A DNA stretch of 64,000 nucleotides. Origin: Pseudarthrobacter sp. Fe7 (GTDB lineage: Bacteria > Actinomycetota > Actinomycetes > Actinomycetales > Micrococcaceae). Where the stretch lies: contig CP099977.1 of the NCBI GenBank assembly GCA_024372495.1, positions 3,038,001 to 3,102,000 on the forward strand, given 5' to 3'. Shown piece by piece: positions 26,923-36,092 of the stretch. The notes beneath the pieces are model-generated. The model saw nothing but the letters and a program-made list of their open reading frames with translations. It had not been told where the DNA came from and did no database searches. Numbering within the stretch: the stretch's first letter is position 1; every line of letters begins with the position of its first letter. The position numbers and the translations under genes are program-made.

Positions 26923-27678
26923 ATGAAGAAATCCGCTTTCCTGATCGCCCCGGTCTTGGCCTTGGGCGCCCTCGCACTCTCCACCAGCCCCGCCCTCGCC
27001 CACGACGGAACCAACACCAACTACCAGGCGAATCTCGCCGCGATCAACGGCAGCAACGCCTCCGGATCCGTCATGATCACCGTTGACGGTGACCAGGCAA
27101 CGGTCACCGAGAAAGTCTCCGGTCTCGCCGCAATGTTCAACGGTGCTCCCTACCCGCACGTCCAGCACATCCACATCGGCGCCCAGGGTACCTGCCCGGA
27201 CATGTCCGCCGACACCAACAAGGACGGTGTGATCAGCACCACCGAAGGCGCCCCCTTCTACGGCGGCATCGGCGCGACCCTGTCCACCAGCGGGGACACC
27301 AGCCCCGCGGCCGGCACCGACCTGAAAGTCGCACCCTCGGGCGCCTCCTACACCTATCAGCGGACCTTCGCCCTGGATGCCAAGACCGCTGATTCACTCA
27401 AGGCCGGCACGGCCGTCGTCGTCGTTCACGGCCTGGACCCGGCCACCCTGTCGGCGACCGCGCAGAAGGAACCGAGCGACCTCGTCCCGTCCCTGCCGCT
27501 GGCTGCCACGTCGCCGGCGCTGTGCGGGACCCTGAAGGCAATGCCCGCCGGAGCCCCCGGCACCGGCATCACTACCCCCGCCCCGGCTGGCCCTGACATG
27601 GGGCTCCTCGCAGCCGGTGGCGGGCTCGTCCTGGCAGCAGGCGCAGCCTACGCCACCCGCCGCAAGATGGCAGCCTAA
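26923..27678 (+). CDS. Exported CHRD-domain protein with a C-terminal anchor
   Basis: GGAGGA (26909-26914) precedes ATG 26923. The signal peptide is MKKSAFLIAPVLALGALA, ending SPALA. The CHRD-type domain includes SGSVMITVDGDQATVTEKVS, PHVQHIHIGAQGTCPDMSA and TAVVVVHGLDPATL, with metal-ligand-like His residues. The C-terminus is linker, then PDMG, a hydrophobic helix (LLAAGGGLVLAAGAAYA) and TRRKMA, the layout of a wall-sorting signal without a canonical LPXTG. A class F sortase follows 37 bp downstream, so PDMG or nearby residues may be its signal. Confidence 0.78.
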   Translation: MKKSAFLIAPVLALGALALSTSPALAHDGTNTNYQANLAAINGSNASGSVMITVDGDQATVTEKVSGLAAMFNGAPYPHVQHIHIGAQGTCPDMSADTNKDGVISTTEGAPFYGGIGATLSTSGDTSPAAGTDLKVAPSGASYTYQRTFALDAKTADSLKAGTAVVVVHGLDPATLSATAQKEPSDLVPSLPLAATSPALCGTLKAMPAGAPGTGITTPAPAGPDMGLLAAGGGLVLAAGAAYATRRKMAA

Positions 27679-27715
27679 GGCCTGAGAAAGACGCCAGGAA
27701 ACAAGCGGGGATCTG

Positions 27716-28435
27716 ATGGGACCCGAGAACAGCAGCCGCCGCGGACGCCTTACCGCGTCCGCGGCGGCCGCGCTGCTTTTGGCCGGCGGCATCACTACCA
27801 TCGGTTTGGGCCTGCACGCCGAACCACCCACACCAGGGCCGACCAGCAGCGTGTCCGCAGCCCCGGTCCCGGCGCCATCCCCAGAGACGGCCACTGATGC
27901 GGCCGCCGGTCCGGCAGCGACCGGTTCCACACCGTCTGCGCCCGTTCCCCCGGCGCCGGACGGGGCGTTGCCGGCGTCCGTTCCGGTCCGGGTCCAAGTC
28001 CCATCCATCGGCGTGGACGCGGCCCTGACCCCGCTGGGCAAACAAGCCAACGGCGAAGTCCAAACTCCTCCCGGGGAACCCGGTTCACCCGGTGGCTGGT
28101 ACCAGGACTCGCCCACCCCCGGCCAGACCGGGTCAGCGGTTATCCTCGGCCACGTCAACGCCACCAACAGTGATATGGGCCTGTTCTACCGGCTCCACGA
28201 ACTCACCCCCGGCCAGACCATCACGGTCACCCGGGCCGACCATACCGCCGCGGTCTTCACCGTCGACAACGTCGACATCTACCACAAATCAACGTTCCCG
28301 ACGGTAAAGGTCTATCAGAACGCGGACCGCCCCGAAGTCCGCCTCATCACCTGCGGCGGCTACAACCCCGCCACCCGCGAGTACCTTGACAACACCGTTG
28401 TCTATGCCCACCTGACCTCCAGCCACCCCGCCTGA
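27716..28435 (+). CDS. Class F sortase
   Basis: Sortases cleave a C-terminal signal and join the protein to the wall. The N-terminal anchor (TASAAAALLLAGGITTIGLG) and a Pro/Ala-rich stem precede the catalytic domain: VRVQVPSIGVDAALTPLG, GSAVILGHVNAT (catalytic His), VKVYQNADRPEVRLITCGG (catalytic Cys) and the downstream region TREYLDNTVVYAHL with the Arg. The length (239 residues) suits class F. It follows the CHRD protein and precedes a cupredoxin, probably in one transcript. It faces the outside of the membrane. Confidence 0.87.
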   Translation: MGPENSSRRGRLTASAAAALLLAGGITTIGLGLHAEPPTPGPTSSVSAAPVPAPSPETATDAAAGPAATGSTPSAPVPPAPDGALPASVPVRVQVPSIGVDAALTPLGKQANGEVQTPPGEPGSPGGWYQDSPTPGQTGSAVILGHVNATNSDMGLFYRLHELTPGQTITVTRADHTAAVFTVDNVDIYHKSTFPTVKVYQNADRPEVRLITCGGYNPATREYLDNTVVYAHLTSSHPA

Positions 28436-28513
28436 GCACCCTTGGCCGGCAGGCCACGGGCCGGGTCAGTCAGCCGGCAGGCCGTTCGCGCCGCGATTGA
28501 AAGAGGAAACGCC

Positions 28514-28996
28514 ATGAAGACCACCACGATCCGACAGCGCCTCACCCTCGCTGTAATCGGTGCCGCCACGATCATCGGCGCCACCGCCTGCGGCAGCGGT
28601 GGTACCGGGACCGGCACGTCAGCAGCGCCTTCGACGGTCGCAGGATCAGCCGGGGCGTCCATGGATCCAGGCATGAACATGAGCGCTTCACCGATGGCAT
28701 CGTCAACTCCGCCATCCACCGCATCGTCGATGGCAGCCACGGGCGGGTCAACCGAGTCGACGATCCATATCAAATCCTTCGCCTACAGCGGCGCGGGCAC
28801 TGTCCCCGCGGGGTCCACGGTGACGGTGATGAACATGGACAACCAGGCCCACACCGTCACCGCTGACGACGGCTCCTTCGACGCGGTGGTCAAGGCCGGG
28901 ACGAGCATCACGTTCACCGCCCCGGCAAAACCCGGAACGTACACCTACCACTGCACCTACCACTCCAACATGCACGGAACCCTGACCGTCAAATGA
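28514..28996 (+). CDS. Cupredoxin-domain lipoprotein (blue copper type)
   Basis: A signal with lipobox-like ATAC (IIGATACGSG) is followed by a Met-rich linker (MDPGMNMSASPMASS) that may bind copper. The plastocyanin/azurin-like domain shows the type-1 copper ligands: HTVTADDGSF (His) and YTYHCTYHSNMHG (Cys, His, Met). The role is probably electron transfer or copper handling outside the membrane. The 160-residue gene overlaps the next by ATGA, so they are co-translated. GAGGAAAC precedes the start. Confidence 0.85.
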   Translation: MKTTTIRQRLTLAVIGAATIIGATACGSGGTGTGTSAAPSTVAGSAGASMDPGMNMSASPMASSTPPSTASSMAATGGSTESTIHIKSFAYSGAGTVPAGSTVTVMNMDNQAHTVTADDGSFDAVVKAGTSITFTAPAKPGTYTYHCTYHSNMHGTLTVK

Positions 28997-29478
28997 GCCC
29001 AGACCAAGGCCACGCCCGCGACGCCGGTGACACAGGGAACACCAAACCGCTGAACAGGCCGCTGCGGAGCAGTGCCGCATGCCTGGTCCTGCGGGTCCTG
29101 GCCGCGGCCGCCCTCGCCGTGGACGCCGCCATACACTTCCGCTTTGCCCCCGGCTACCAGTCAGCCGCCCCGGAAGGCTTCGGCGAAGGCAATCTCTTCC
29201 TCGCCGAAGCCCTCACCGCTGCGGTGGCCGGGCTCTACGTCCTGATTCGTGGCAGCCGCCCGGCCTGGGTCCTGGCACTGCTCACCGCCGGGGGCGGGCT
29301 TGCGGTCCTGGTCCTCTACCGCTACATCGACATCCCCGCGTTCGGGCCCTTCCCCGCCATGTACGAACCCGTCTGGTTCATCGACAAAACCCTCACCGCC
29401 ACCGCCCAGGCCATCGCGACCCTCCTCGCGGCCACCGCGCTGCTCGTGCAGCGCGGGACCGGGAACGCCGCCTCCTGA
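28993..29478 (+). CDS. Four-TM hypothetical membrane protein coupled to the cupredoxin
   Basis: ATG overlaps the cupredoxin TGA. The protein is 161 residues with about four TM helices: CLVLRVLAAAALAVDAAIHF, LFLAEALTAAVAGLYVLI, WVLALLTAGGGLAVLVLY, ATAQAIATLLAATALLV. The conserved-looking loop AAIHFRFAPGYQ follows helix 1. Coupling with a copper protein suggests a role in its electron path or in copper transport. No family name can be given with confidence. Confidence 0.65.
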   Translation: MSPDQGHARDAGDTGNTKPLNRPLRSSAACLVLRVLAAAALAVDAAIHFRFAPGYQSAAPEGFGEGNLFLAEALTAAVAGLYVLIRGSRPAWVLALLTAGGGLAVLVLYRYIDIPAFGPFPAMYEPVWFIDKTLTATAQAIATLLAATALLVQRGTGNAAS

Positions 29479-29535
29479 CCCATACCGGGGCACCTGCGCT
29501 GGCCGACAGAGCGGGGGCCGGATGTTGACCTGTTG

Positions 29536-30054
29536 TCAGGAATCGGGGCGGCTCAATCGGCGCTTCACGACGACGGCCAGGCCCAAGAACGCCATGATGA
29601 GCAAGAGCGCGACGGCGCCGGCCGCAATCATCCCAGGGCTGTGCCGGTACTGGGGCTGCTACCGGCCTGGGCAACTGGCAGGGGTGCTGTGGGACTGTCG
29701 GTGCCGGCGGTGAAGGTAAAGGTGCCTTCGATGGCGTGGCCATCGGCGGAGGCAATCCGTCAGGTCACCGTGTAGTTGCCCTCCCGGCGCACCGGCCTTG
29801 ACTGCCTGTCTAACGCGGTTGGCGACGATGGCGACTGGCCCATCGGCCCGGTCTACTCCCGTGGCGTCTACAACCCGGACCAGGGATCCGATGGCAAGGG
29901 GTGTGTGATCGAACGTGAGCCCTATTTCTGCGGGAACAGTTCCGACCACGGAGCCGTTGGCCGGGTCGGTGCTTTCGATAGAGTTATGGGCTTGTGCTGC
30001 GATGGCTGGAAGCATTAGGAACGCTGCGATGGCGATAGCCAGCGGGAAACTCAC
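29536..30054 (-). pseudogene. copC: Decayed copC-type copper resistance gene
   Basis: From GTG 30054 a signal peptide (FPLAIAIAAFLMLPAIAAQA) ends just before the CopC start HNSIESTDPANGSVV, the expected N-terminal copper His, followed by EIGLTFDHTPLAIGSLVRVV. After VKAGAPGG the frame is lost. In the next frame NYTVT is followed by TGA where CopC has Trp, then RIASADGHAIEGTFTFTAG. A third change precedes the C-terminal anchor (MIAAGAVALLLIMAFLGLAV) and the stop at 29536. At least two indels plus a nonsense codon argue for real decay. Its place beside the cupredoxin operon suggests an older copper locus. Confidence 0.72.
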
Positions 30055-30218
30055 CGCGTGGGGGTGACTGCGCGGGGGCCTTGAAGTTGGAGGAAAGTGC
30101 GAGTCATGACGACGGGAGAGGCGCACCGCTTCGGATGCCCTGGGTTCGTGCTGACGTTCGGCGTGAATTGGTCGCCCATTCCGAATCCGGGAATTGCCCT
30201 GCCCTCCCCGGGGAGCGC

Positions 30219-30518
30219 ATGGGCGCCTGGAAAGCCCGCCGTAGGCGCTACCACCTTACATCGACCCTTTGGTCGGTCCTATTCATCGGTCCGGTGGTAT
30301 TCCTGGGAACCTACTTCGCTCTCATCCTGGTGGATGCGGCTGGCCCCCTGCTGTCGGGTGAGGTCGGATACGGTCACCCTGAATACTTCGGCAGGCAAAG
30401 CTACGTGAACACTCACAGCGTCCTGCTCGGGGCCTGCGTCCTGGTCTTCGGGCTATTCTGCATCTTCTACACCCCCTGGTGCCTGCGGGCGGTGCGGGAC
30501 AGGAAGCCCCATCGGTGA
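30219..30518 (+). CDS. Small two-TM membrane protein, hypothetical
   Basis: ATG 30219 is preceded by GGGGAG. The 99-residue protein has a basic N-terminus (MGAWKARRRRYHLTSTLWSV), TM1 (LFIGPVVFLGTYFALILVDA), an outer loop and TM2 (LLGACVLVFGLFCIFYTPWC), then RAVRDRKPHR. The upstream extension to 30081 overlaps the copC remnant and is not protein-like. No family recognised. Confidence 0.55.
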   Translation: MGAWKARRRRYHLTSTLWSVLFIGPVVFLGTYFALILVDAAGPLLSGEVGYGHPEYFGRQSYVNTHSVLLGACVLVFGLFCIFYTPWCLRAVRDRKPHR

Positions 30519-30898
30519 ACTATCTACTGGATTTTCAATAGCTTTTCCACGCGATGTTGCTTCCTGACTGCGATGCCGGGACCCCTATCCCCGCTGAATC
30601 CAGTCCTGCAGGACCCAGCTAATGTCGGTGACAGCTGATGTGTCTCGTAACCTCCGCGCCTCAAATCCCTAGCGTTTCGAGAAAACCGGGCAGCAGGCGA
30701 GAGCTGGCGTGGCCGCCTCTTACACGCGGGGGCATCCCAAGGCGACACATAGGCGGCTGGAGCAAGGCCATTCATCGCCGCCCCAAATCACAGCCGCGTT
30801 GCGGTTCAAGAACTACATTCCAGGCACCGTGATCGAAAGGTTTGTGGCCCGACCTGACATCGGACTCAAGTCCGCCGGCCCGCCAATACGCAGGCGTG

Positions 30899-30919
30899 AG
30901 TGTGGACACTGTCCACACC
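30899..30919. promoter_or_regulatory. Palindrome, copy 1
   Basis: GTGTGGACA, C, TGTCCACAC: perfect 9-bp arms around a single base. The same palindrome recurs at 31381-31405. It lies in a gene-free zone (30519-31712) and is a candidate operator. Confidence 0.5.
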
Positions 30920-31119
30920 CTCTGTGGCAGGACAAAGCTCGGCGCGAGACACGGGTGTGTACGCCTAAGACCGCCTGCCGGGCAAATTCCATAGGGAGAT
31001 CGCTGAAGTCATGCTGTTCCCACTCCCCCGGCGCATGAATAGGTGTAGGCCACCCCCGGCCCACCCGATAGAACCGGAACAAGGAACCACATAACCCCAG
31101 CTCAGCACACGGAAGTCTC

Positions 31120-31147
31120 ACCAGCCAGGGACTTGAACCCGCCACCT
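31120..31147 (-). other. tRNA 3'-end-like fragment
   Basis: On the minus strand GGCGGGTTCAAGTCCCTGGC looks like a tRNA T-arm and acceptor 3' strand, but the stem pairs poorly and no matching 5' half is present. It is probably a tRNA-derived remnant such as an old attachment site. Confidence 0.35.
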
Positions 31148-31270
31148 CACACACCTGAATAGGCTCCGCGGTAGCCAGGCCAAAGCCCGCACCTACAGCG
31201 TCAGAGGCGCCTCAGCGCAAGCTTTGTACACACGTCAAAGCAAAATCGCCTCTGACGAGGGAAAACACTG

Positions 31271-31294
31271 TGCCCGAGGTGGGACTCGAACTAC
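31271..31294 (-). other. tRNA-Leu-like 3' end fragment
   Basis: On the minus strand GTTCGAGTCCCACCTCGGGC followed by A matches the T-loop, T-stem 3' strand and acceptor 3' strand expected for an actinobacterial tRNA-Leu. The 5' T-stem strand and the GCCCGAG 5' acceptor are absent. Only the 3' half being present is the usual footprint of an integrase attachment site. Confidence 0.4.
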
Positions 31295-31380
31295 ATTCAC
31301 GCCCTTGCAAACACGGTGAACCCGCGAAAACATGCGGAATCCGGAGCGGTCCGAGGACAGTAAGAGCCGATCCGTGGCGC

Positions 31381-31405
31381 AGAGTGTGGACAATGTCCAC
31401 ACTCT
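31381..31405. promoter_or_regulatory. Palindrome, copy 2
   Basis: AGAGTGTGGACA (31381-31392), A, TGTCCACACTCT (31394-31405): perfect 12-bp arms, followed by CTTTTT on the + strand. It could be an operator or a terminator. The core equals the palindrome at 30899. Confidence 0.55.
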
Positions 31406-31712
31406 CTTTTTGGCCCTTTTCGACGCCTAATCGCTTCGTGAAATCTCTAGGATGATGAACACCCATTCTGAAGTGAAGCCACAACAAATGAAGGAATCTC
31501 CATTATCGGCAGTTCAAGGGGCAACGAAGACCGGGAAGCCTGCCGCACGGAAGACGGAGCTACATGTTCAGTTCAACATCGCCTTCGAAGCCGCGCATCG
31601 AATCTTGATAGAGCGTTTTGGCTGTCCCAATCCCAGACGAGGAGCTAAGGACTTCAGAGGCATTGAGCGTTCCCCATCCTCATGGTCTCTCAAGCCGAAA
31701 TCGGACCTCATG

Positions 31713-32927
31713 TCAGCTTGGAGCGCTGACCACTCGGTCACGGCCAGCAAGCACGCCGGTCACCGTTAGAAGTGCCATGATGCCCGCGGTGACGAGGAGC
31801 GGAACGGTCCAGTCTCCGCTAAGGTCGCGAAGACCGCCAAACATCACGGGCCTCATTGCACCTAAGCCGTAACCGATAGATTGCGCCATCCCTGACAATG
31901 CTGCTGCCTGCGGGTAGTTCACAGTCCGTAGGCTGAAGAGGGATAGAGCGATGACAATCAGGCTCCCGCACCCGATAGCCCCCAGAAGGACCCACAGCAG
32001 TATGAGCTCCGGCGCCAGTGCCAGCCCGAGAAACGTCACCAACATGAACACGCCGCTCATAAAGGACACCAGACGCTGGTCCGAACCGCGGTGAAGGATT
32101 CCACCTGCGGCAAGGCTGGCGAAGACGCTGATGAGCAGGAAAACGGAGAGATGGATGCCGGCAGTGGTGGCGGGGACCCCACGGGCGTGTTCAATGGTGG
32201 GCAGCCATGCCACCAGGACGTAGAAGGCGATTGATTGCAACCCCATGAACATCGTCACTTGCCAGCCCACGGCTGAGGCCCAAGGCGACCGATAGCAGAC
32301 CTCTGTAGCGGTCGCGTGTACGGTGCCTAACCTGTGTCCGCGGAGCCACGGCAGGAGCACGGCCGTAGCGATCAGAGCCAGTCCCGCCCAAATTCCAAGT
32401 GCAAGCCGCCAACCCGTCGGGGATGTTTCTGCCACGGGAATCACTACGGCCGCCCCGACCGCGGCTAGGGCGGCCTGCGTGGCAGTATAGCTCCCGGTGA
32501 CTTGGCTGACCCTCGTAGGAAAGTCCCGCTTGACGAGGGAGGGCACCAGAACGTTGAGAAACGCGATAGCCAAGCCGATCAGTGCAGTGCCCGCCCAGAT
32601 GAAGCCAGCCACCGGTAAGGAGCGAAGCACGATGCCCGAGGTAAGGATCAAAAGGGACATCCAAAGCGCCCGGTCGAGACCCAGACGCGAAGCGGCCCAG
32701 GGTGCCACAGGTGAGAAGACTGCGAAAGCAAAGAGCGGAAGACCTGTGAGGAACCCTGCTGCGGCACTGGATAGCCCAAGATCACTGCTGATGTTCGCAA
32801 GAACCGATCCCACACTGACGAAGGACACCCGAAGGTTAACAGCGATGAGCAGAACACCGATAACGGCGAACCTGGCAACTCGGACCGGCGCGTTCGGGGT
32901 AGCATCGGCCATCATGCTTGCTTCCAT
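31713..32927 (-). CDS. MFS transporter, CynX/NimT type
   Basis: This 404-residue protein has about 12 TM helices. The N-terminal pattern ARFAVIGVLLIAVNLRVSFV, then SVGSVLANISSDLGLSSAAA and FLTGLPLFAFAVFSPVA, is that of the CynX/NimT (cyanate / 2-nitroimidazole) group of the major facilitator superfamily. That group exports or imports small organic anions and drugs. The substrate is not predictable. Start ATG 32927, with a second Met at 32912. It stands alone, and there is no gene in 32928-33170. Confidence 0.85.
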   Translation of the reverse strand: MEASMMADATPNAPVRVARFAVIGVLLIAVNLRVSFVSVGSVLANISSDLGLSSAAAGFLTGLPLFAFAVFSPVAPWAASRLGLDRALWMSLLILTSGIVLRSLPVAGFIWAGTALIGLAIAFLNVLVPSLVKRDFPTRVSQVTGSYTATQAALAAVGAAVVIPVAETSPTGWRLALGIWAGLALIATAVLLPWLRGHRLGTVHATATEVCYRSPWASAVGWQVTMFMGLQSIAFYVLVAWLPTIEHARGVPATTAGIHLSVFLLISVFASLAAGGILHRGSDQRLVSFMSGVFMLVTFLGLALAPELILLWVLLGAIGCGSLIVIALSLFSLRTVNYPQAAALSGMAQSIGYGLGAMRPVMFGGLRDLSGDWTVPLLVTAGIMALLTVTGVLAGRDRVVSAPS

Positions 32928-33170
32928 CCTTCGATAAGTAGGGAGCGCGCGTAGCGTACATCCGGTTCCACCCTTCTCAGCCAGATCAAAGTAGCTCTCA
33001 CTAGCCTTCCATTCGCGGACAATCTACCCGGAGTCCGGGCTGCCATAGGTGTTACGGCTGAACCAGCCGTCCAGGACGGCAGGGCGGGGCGGGGCAAAAC
33101 GGGGACTGCTCGTGCCGCCGCCGTGCAATTGGTCTTGTCTAAGTTGAGTTAATAATCCATGGCGGGGACG

Positions 33171-33422
33171 CTACTCGCTGATTTCCACGTTGGTTCCATC
33201 GCTCCTGTGGAATATCCGCCGTTCACCAAGGTCCTTGAGCACTATCCAGACAAGTGACCCGTCGGGCGTGGCGCAGTCTATCGTTCCGTACCTTATGTAT
33301 CGTCCCCCTTGCGTAATCCGCACGTCCTGGCCTTCCGTCAACGTGTCCCATGAGACTGATCGCCAGCGGGGCCTCGCCCGTACTTCAGGGGGCAGGCCGA
33401 ATGAAGCAGCGCTACTTACCAT
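33171..33422 (-). CDS. Small hypothetical protein, 83 aa
   Basis: GGAGGACCAAT just upstream supports ATG 33422. The body (RWRSVSWDTLTEGQDVRITQ, GGRYIRYGTIDCATPDGSLV, WIVLKDLGERRIFHRSDGTN) looks like a small SH3-like beta barrel. I recall similar short proteins in Arthrobacter (GTID..TPDG..IWV.....RRLFH.DG), function unknown. Single gene. Confidence 0.65.
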   Translation of the reverse strand: MVSSAASFGLPPEVRARPRWRSVSWDTLTEGQDVRITQGGRYIRYGTIDCATPDGSLVWIVLKDLGERRIFHRSDGTNVEISE

Positions 33423-33689
33423 TGGTCCTCCTAAATGATGCCAAAAGCCGCCCCCTTGCGATCATTTTGGACGCGAACGAGACCTCAGTTATTTGAAATA
33501 CAGCGAAGCCGGTTGTAGCTGGTTGACGCCAAACCCTCGCGCAGGTACTGACCCTAGCCGGGGGCTGTGCGGGAAGTTTCTGTGAATAACAAGGTTCCTG
33601 TTGCCCGCTGCATTCGGCAAAGCGGTGCGGCCGAGATTTCGTGTACGTTGAGCGTCCGGAAAACGAGCAAGCACATCCGGCAAGGCAGA

Positions 33690-34025
33690 TATGGTGGGAC
33701 GCACATTTTCATGTCGGACCTCCCTGCGGTACTTGCATGTAACCAATATTCGCCATGCGAACTGCACAGCATTATCGAAGTATGACAGCACATCATCAGG
33801 TCCAGAAGGTCCAGAACGGGGCTGGCCTTTGGGTCCAGACTGGACCCATCAGCCGAGTGGGATTTGGCCCTAACGCGCCGACGAATCCCGACCTAGGCTT
33901 TCGCTCATTGTTATTCATCTCGGAATAAGGAGATAGACGTGGACGTACCATGCTCCAGGCTCGGGCGCGGCGACGCCCCGGACCCCGGTTTATGCGCAAG
34001 GACATTTGGGACAGTGAGTTCACCC
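33690..34025. pseudogene. Decayed duplicate of the ald/tpa divergent promoter and gene starts
   Basis: This stretch matches 56880-57220 piece by piece. ATGAAAATGTGCGTCCC on the minus strand (from about 33716) corresponds to the ald start. GGACCTCC is its ribosome binding site. GGTCCAGAAGGTCCAGAA and GGGTCCAGACTGGACCC (33831-33847) match the TauR-type operator. CCTAGGCTTTCG and AAGGAG then GTGGACG (33939) correspond to the tpa start, and RKDIWDSEF to the Tpa N-terminus. Both genes fall apart within about 60-90 bp, so nothing functional remains. 34026-34518 holds no gene. Confidence 0.75.
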
Positions 34026-34518
34026 GCCGCCGATCCCGAACTTCGTCACTGGGCTTATGGCTGCAATACTTTTCGCGCATCAGGGATCCTGCCGCCTGCG
34101 GCACCAGGTCGCGGGGTTTGTTCAGAACCTACTTTTGGCGCCGCGCTCTACGGGCTGCGGAGCACCGGTGTAAGTGCGTTCCCTAACTTAAGGCCGGCAG
34201 ACATGCATTCTTCGGCCCAATGTTGTCGTGGGCACTGATAGCCGCCGAAGCCTACGTTGGCGTCTAACCCATTCAGCTGAATACACCCACATCCTTAAAT
34301 TGACTTCCAACGCGACCTCGCTCGAGATACTTTCGTTGCTTTTTTTGCATGTGGAAAGTTCGAAAGTACTTAGCGGCTCATATCCAAAACGGCGCCCCCC
34401 GGTCGGGGCTGTGAATTAACGAATACAGATTTGCACCACACTGGCCCCACCCGATGGAAACTGCGAGGAAGCAGCTACATAGGCCACGGATGCACGACGA
34501 ACACCAAGGAGATCAACG

Positions 34519-35836
34519 ATGACTGCAGCATTTGAGCCCACCTCGCAGACGCCCGAAGAGCAGGCAGCCGCCCTGGGCTCGAGTGGGCCGCCAACCCCCG
34601 CTGGGAAGGTGTGACCCGGGACTACTCAGCCTCCGACGTCGTCCGCCTCCGCGGCCGCGTCTCCGAAGAGCACACCCTGGCGCGCCGCGGATCCGAAAAG
34701 CTGTGGAAGCAGCTGACCGAGGAGCACCAGACTGGTGGCTACACCAACGCACTGGGCGCCCTCACCGGCAACCAGGCCGTCCAGCAGGTCAAGGCGGGCC
34801 TGCGCGCCATCTACCTTTCCGGCTGGCAGGTTGCAGCCGACGCCAACAACTCGGGCCACACCTACCCGGACCAGTCGCTGTACCCGGCAAACTCCGTCCC
34901 CACCGTGGTCCGCCGCATCAACAACGCCCTGCTCCGGGCCGACCAGATCGAATTCTCCGAGGGCATCCAGACCGTTGAGGACTGGCTGGTCCCCATCGTT
35001 GCCGACGCCGAAGCCGGCTTCGGCGGCCCGCTGAACGCCTACGAACTCATGAAATCCATGATCCAGGCCGGCGCATCAGGTGTTCACTGGGAAGACCAGG
35101 CTCGCCTCCGAGAAGAAGTGCGGCCACCTCGGCGGCAAGGTCCTCATCCCCACCCAGCAGCACGTCCGCACCCTGAACGCCGCACGCCTGGCGGCCGACG
35201 TCGCCGGCACCCCCACCGTCGTCATCGCCCGCACCGACGCCGAGGCAGCCACCCTCATCACCTCAGACGTCGACGAGCGCGACCAGGAATTCATCACCGG
35301 CGAGCGTACCGCTGAGGGCTTCTACAAGGTCCGCAACGGCATCGAACCCTGCATCGCCCGTGCCAAGGCCTACGCCCCGTACTCCGACCTCATCTGGATG
35401 GAGACCGGCACCCCGGACCTGGAGGCTCGCCCGCAAGTTCGCCGAATCCGTCAAGGCCGAGTTCCCGGACCAGATGCTCTCCTACAACTGCTCGCCGTCG
35501 TTCAACTGGCGCAAGCACCTGGACGACGACACCATCGCCAAGTTCCAGCGTGAACTCGGCGCCATGGGCTTCACCTTCCAGTTCATCACCCTGGCCGGCT
35601 TCCACGCCCTGAACTACTCGATGTTCGACCTCGCCCACGGCTACGCCCGTGAAGGCATGAGCGCCTACGTCGAACTCCAGGAAAAGGAATTCGCCTCCGA
35701 GTCCCGCGGCTACACCGCAACCAAGCACCAGCGCGAAGTCGGCACCGGCTACTTCGACACCATCTCCACGGCGCTCAACCCGAACGCGTCGACCCTCGCC
35801 CTGGTCGGATCGACCGAAGAGGGCCAGTTCCACTAA
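34519..35836 (+). CDS. aceA: Isocitrate lyase (three frame breaks in the given sequence)
   Basis: Isocitrate lyase splits isocitrate into succinate and glyoxylate, the first glyoxylate-bypass step. AAGGAGA (34505-34511) precedes ATG 34519 ([19 protein letters not shown]). Strong family segments are [20 protein letters not shown], the catalytic-loop KKCGH and the C-terminal [16 protein letters not shown] ending GSTEEGQFH. Breaks: GGGCTCG at 34575 for GAGCTCG, CAGGCTC at 35097 for CAGCTC, GAGGCTC at 35422 for GAGCTC. Corrected length is 438 residues, normal for the family. It is followed by aceB in the same direction. Confidence 0.93.
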
Positions 35837-36092
35837 TCCCCAGCCGCCCAAGGTGGGCCGTTCGCTTCGCTCACCGAAAAGGCACGACGGCGGCACTCAC
35901 CTAAGCGTGACCGCTGACGGGTCGGGAAGGGGAATCCGGAAGCGTGCGTAAAGGGGCCCTGTCCCCGGCGTCGACCGAGCTTTGCGAGGTCATACGTCGG
36001 GGATGGGGATAGCACGCGGAGGATTTCCTTTCCCGGCCCCACCCAGGCAATTCCCGCCGTCGAACTTCCCTTTCGTCTTTAAGGAGACTGAA

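Noticed and set aside
31120..31294. Two complete tRNA genes
   Set aside because: Only 3'-half-like pieces are present. No 5' acceptor strand, D-arm or anticodon arm can be folded on either side.
31452..31769. Hypothetical protein of 105 residues on the + strand
   Set aside because: No ribosome binding site, mixed composition, and it overlaps the 3' end of the MFS gene. Not supportable without homologues.
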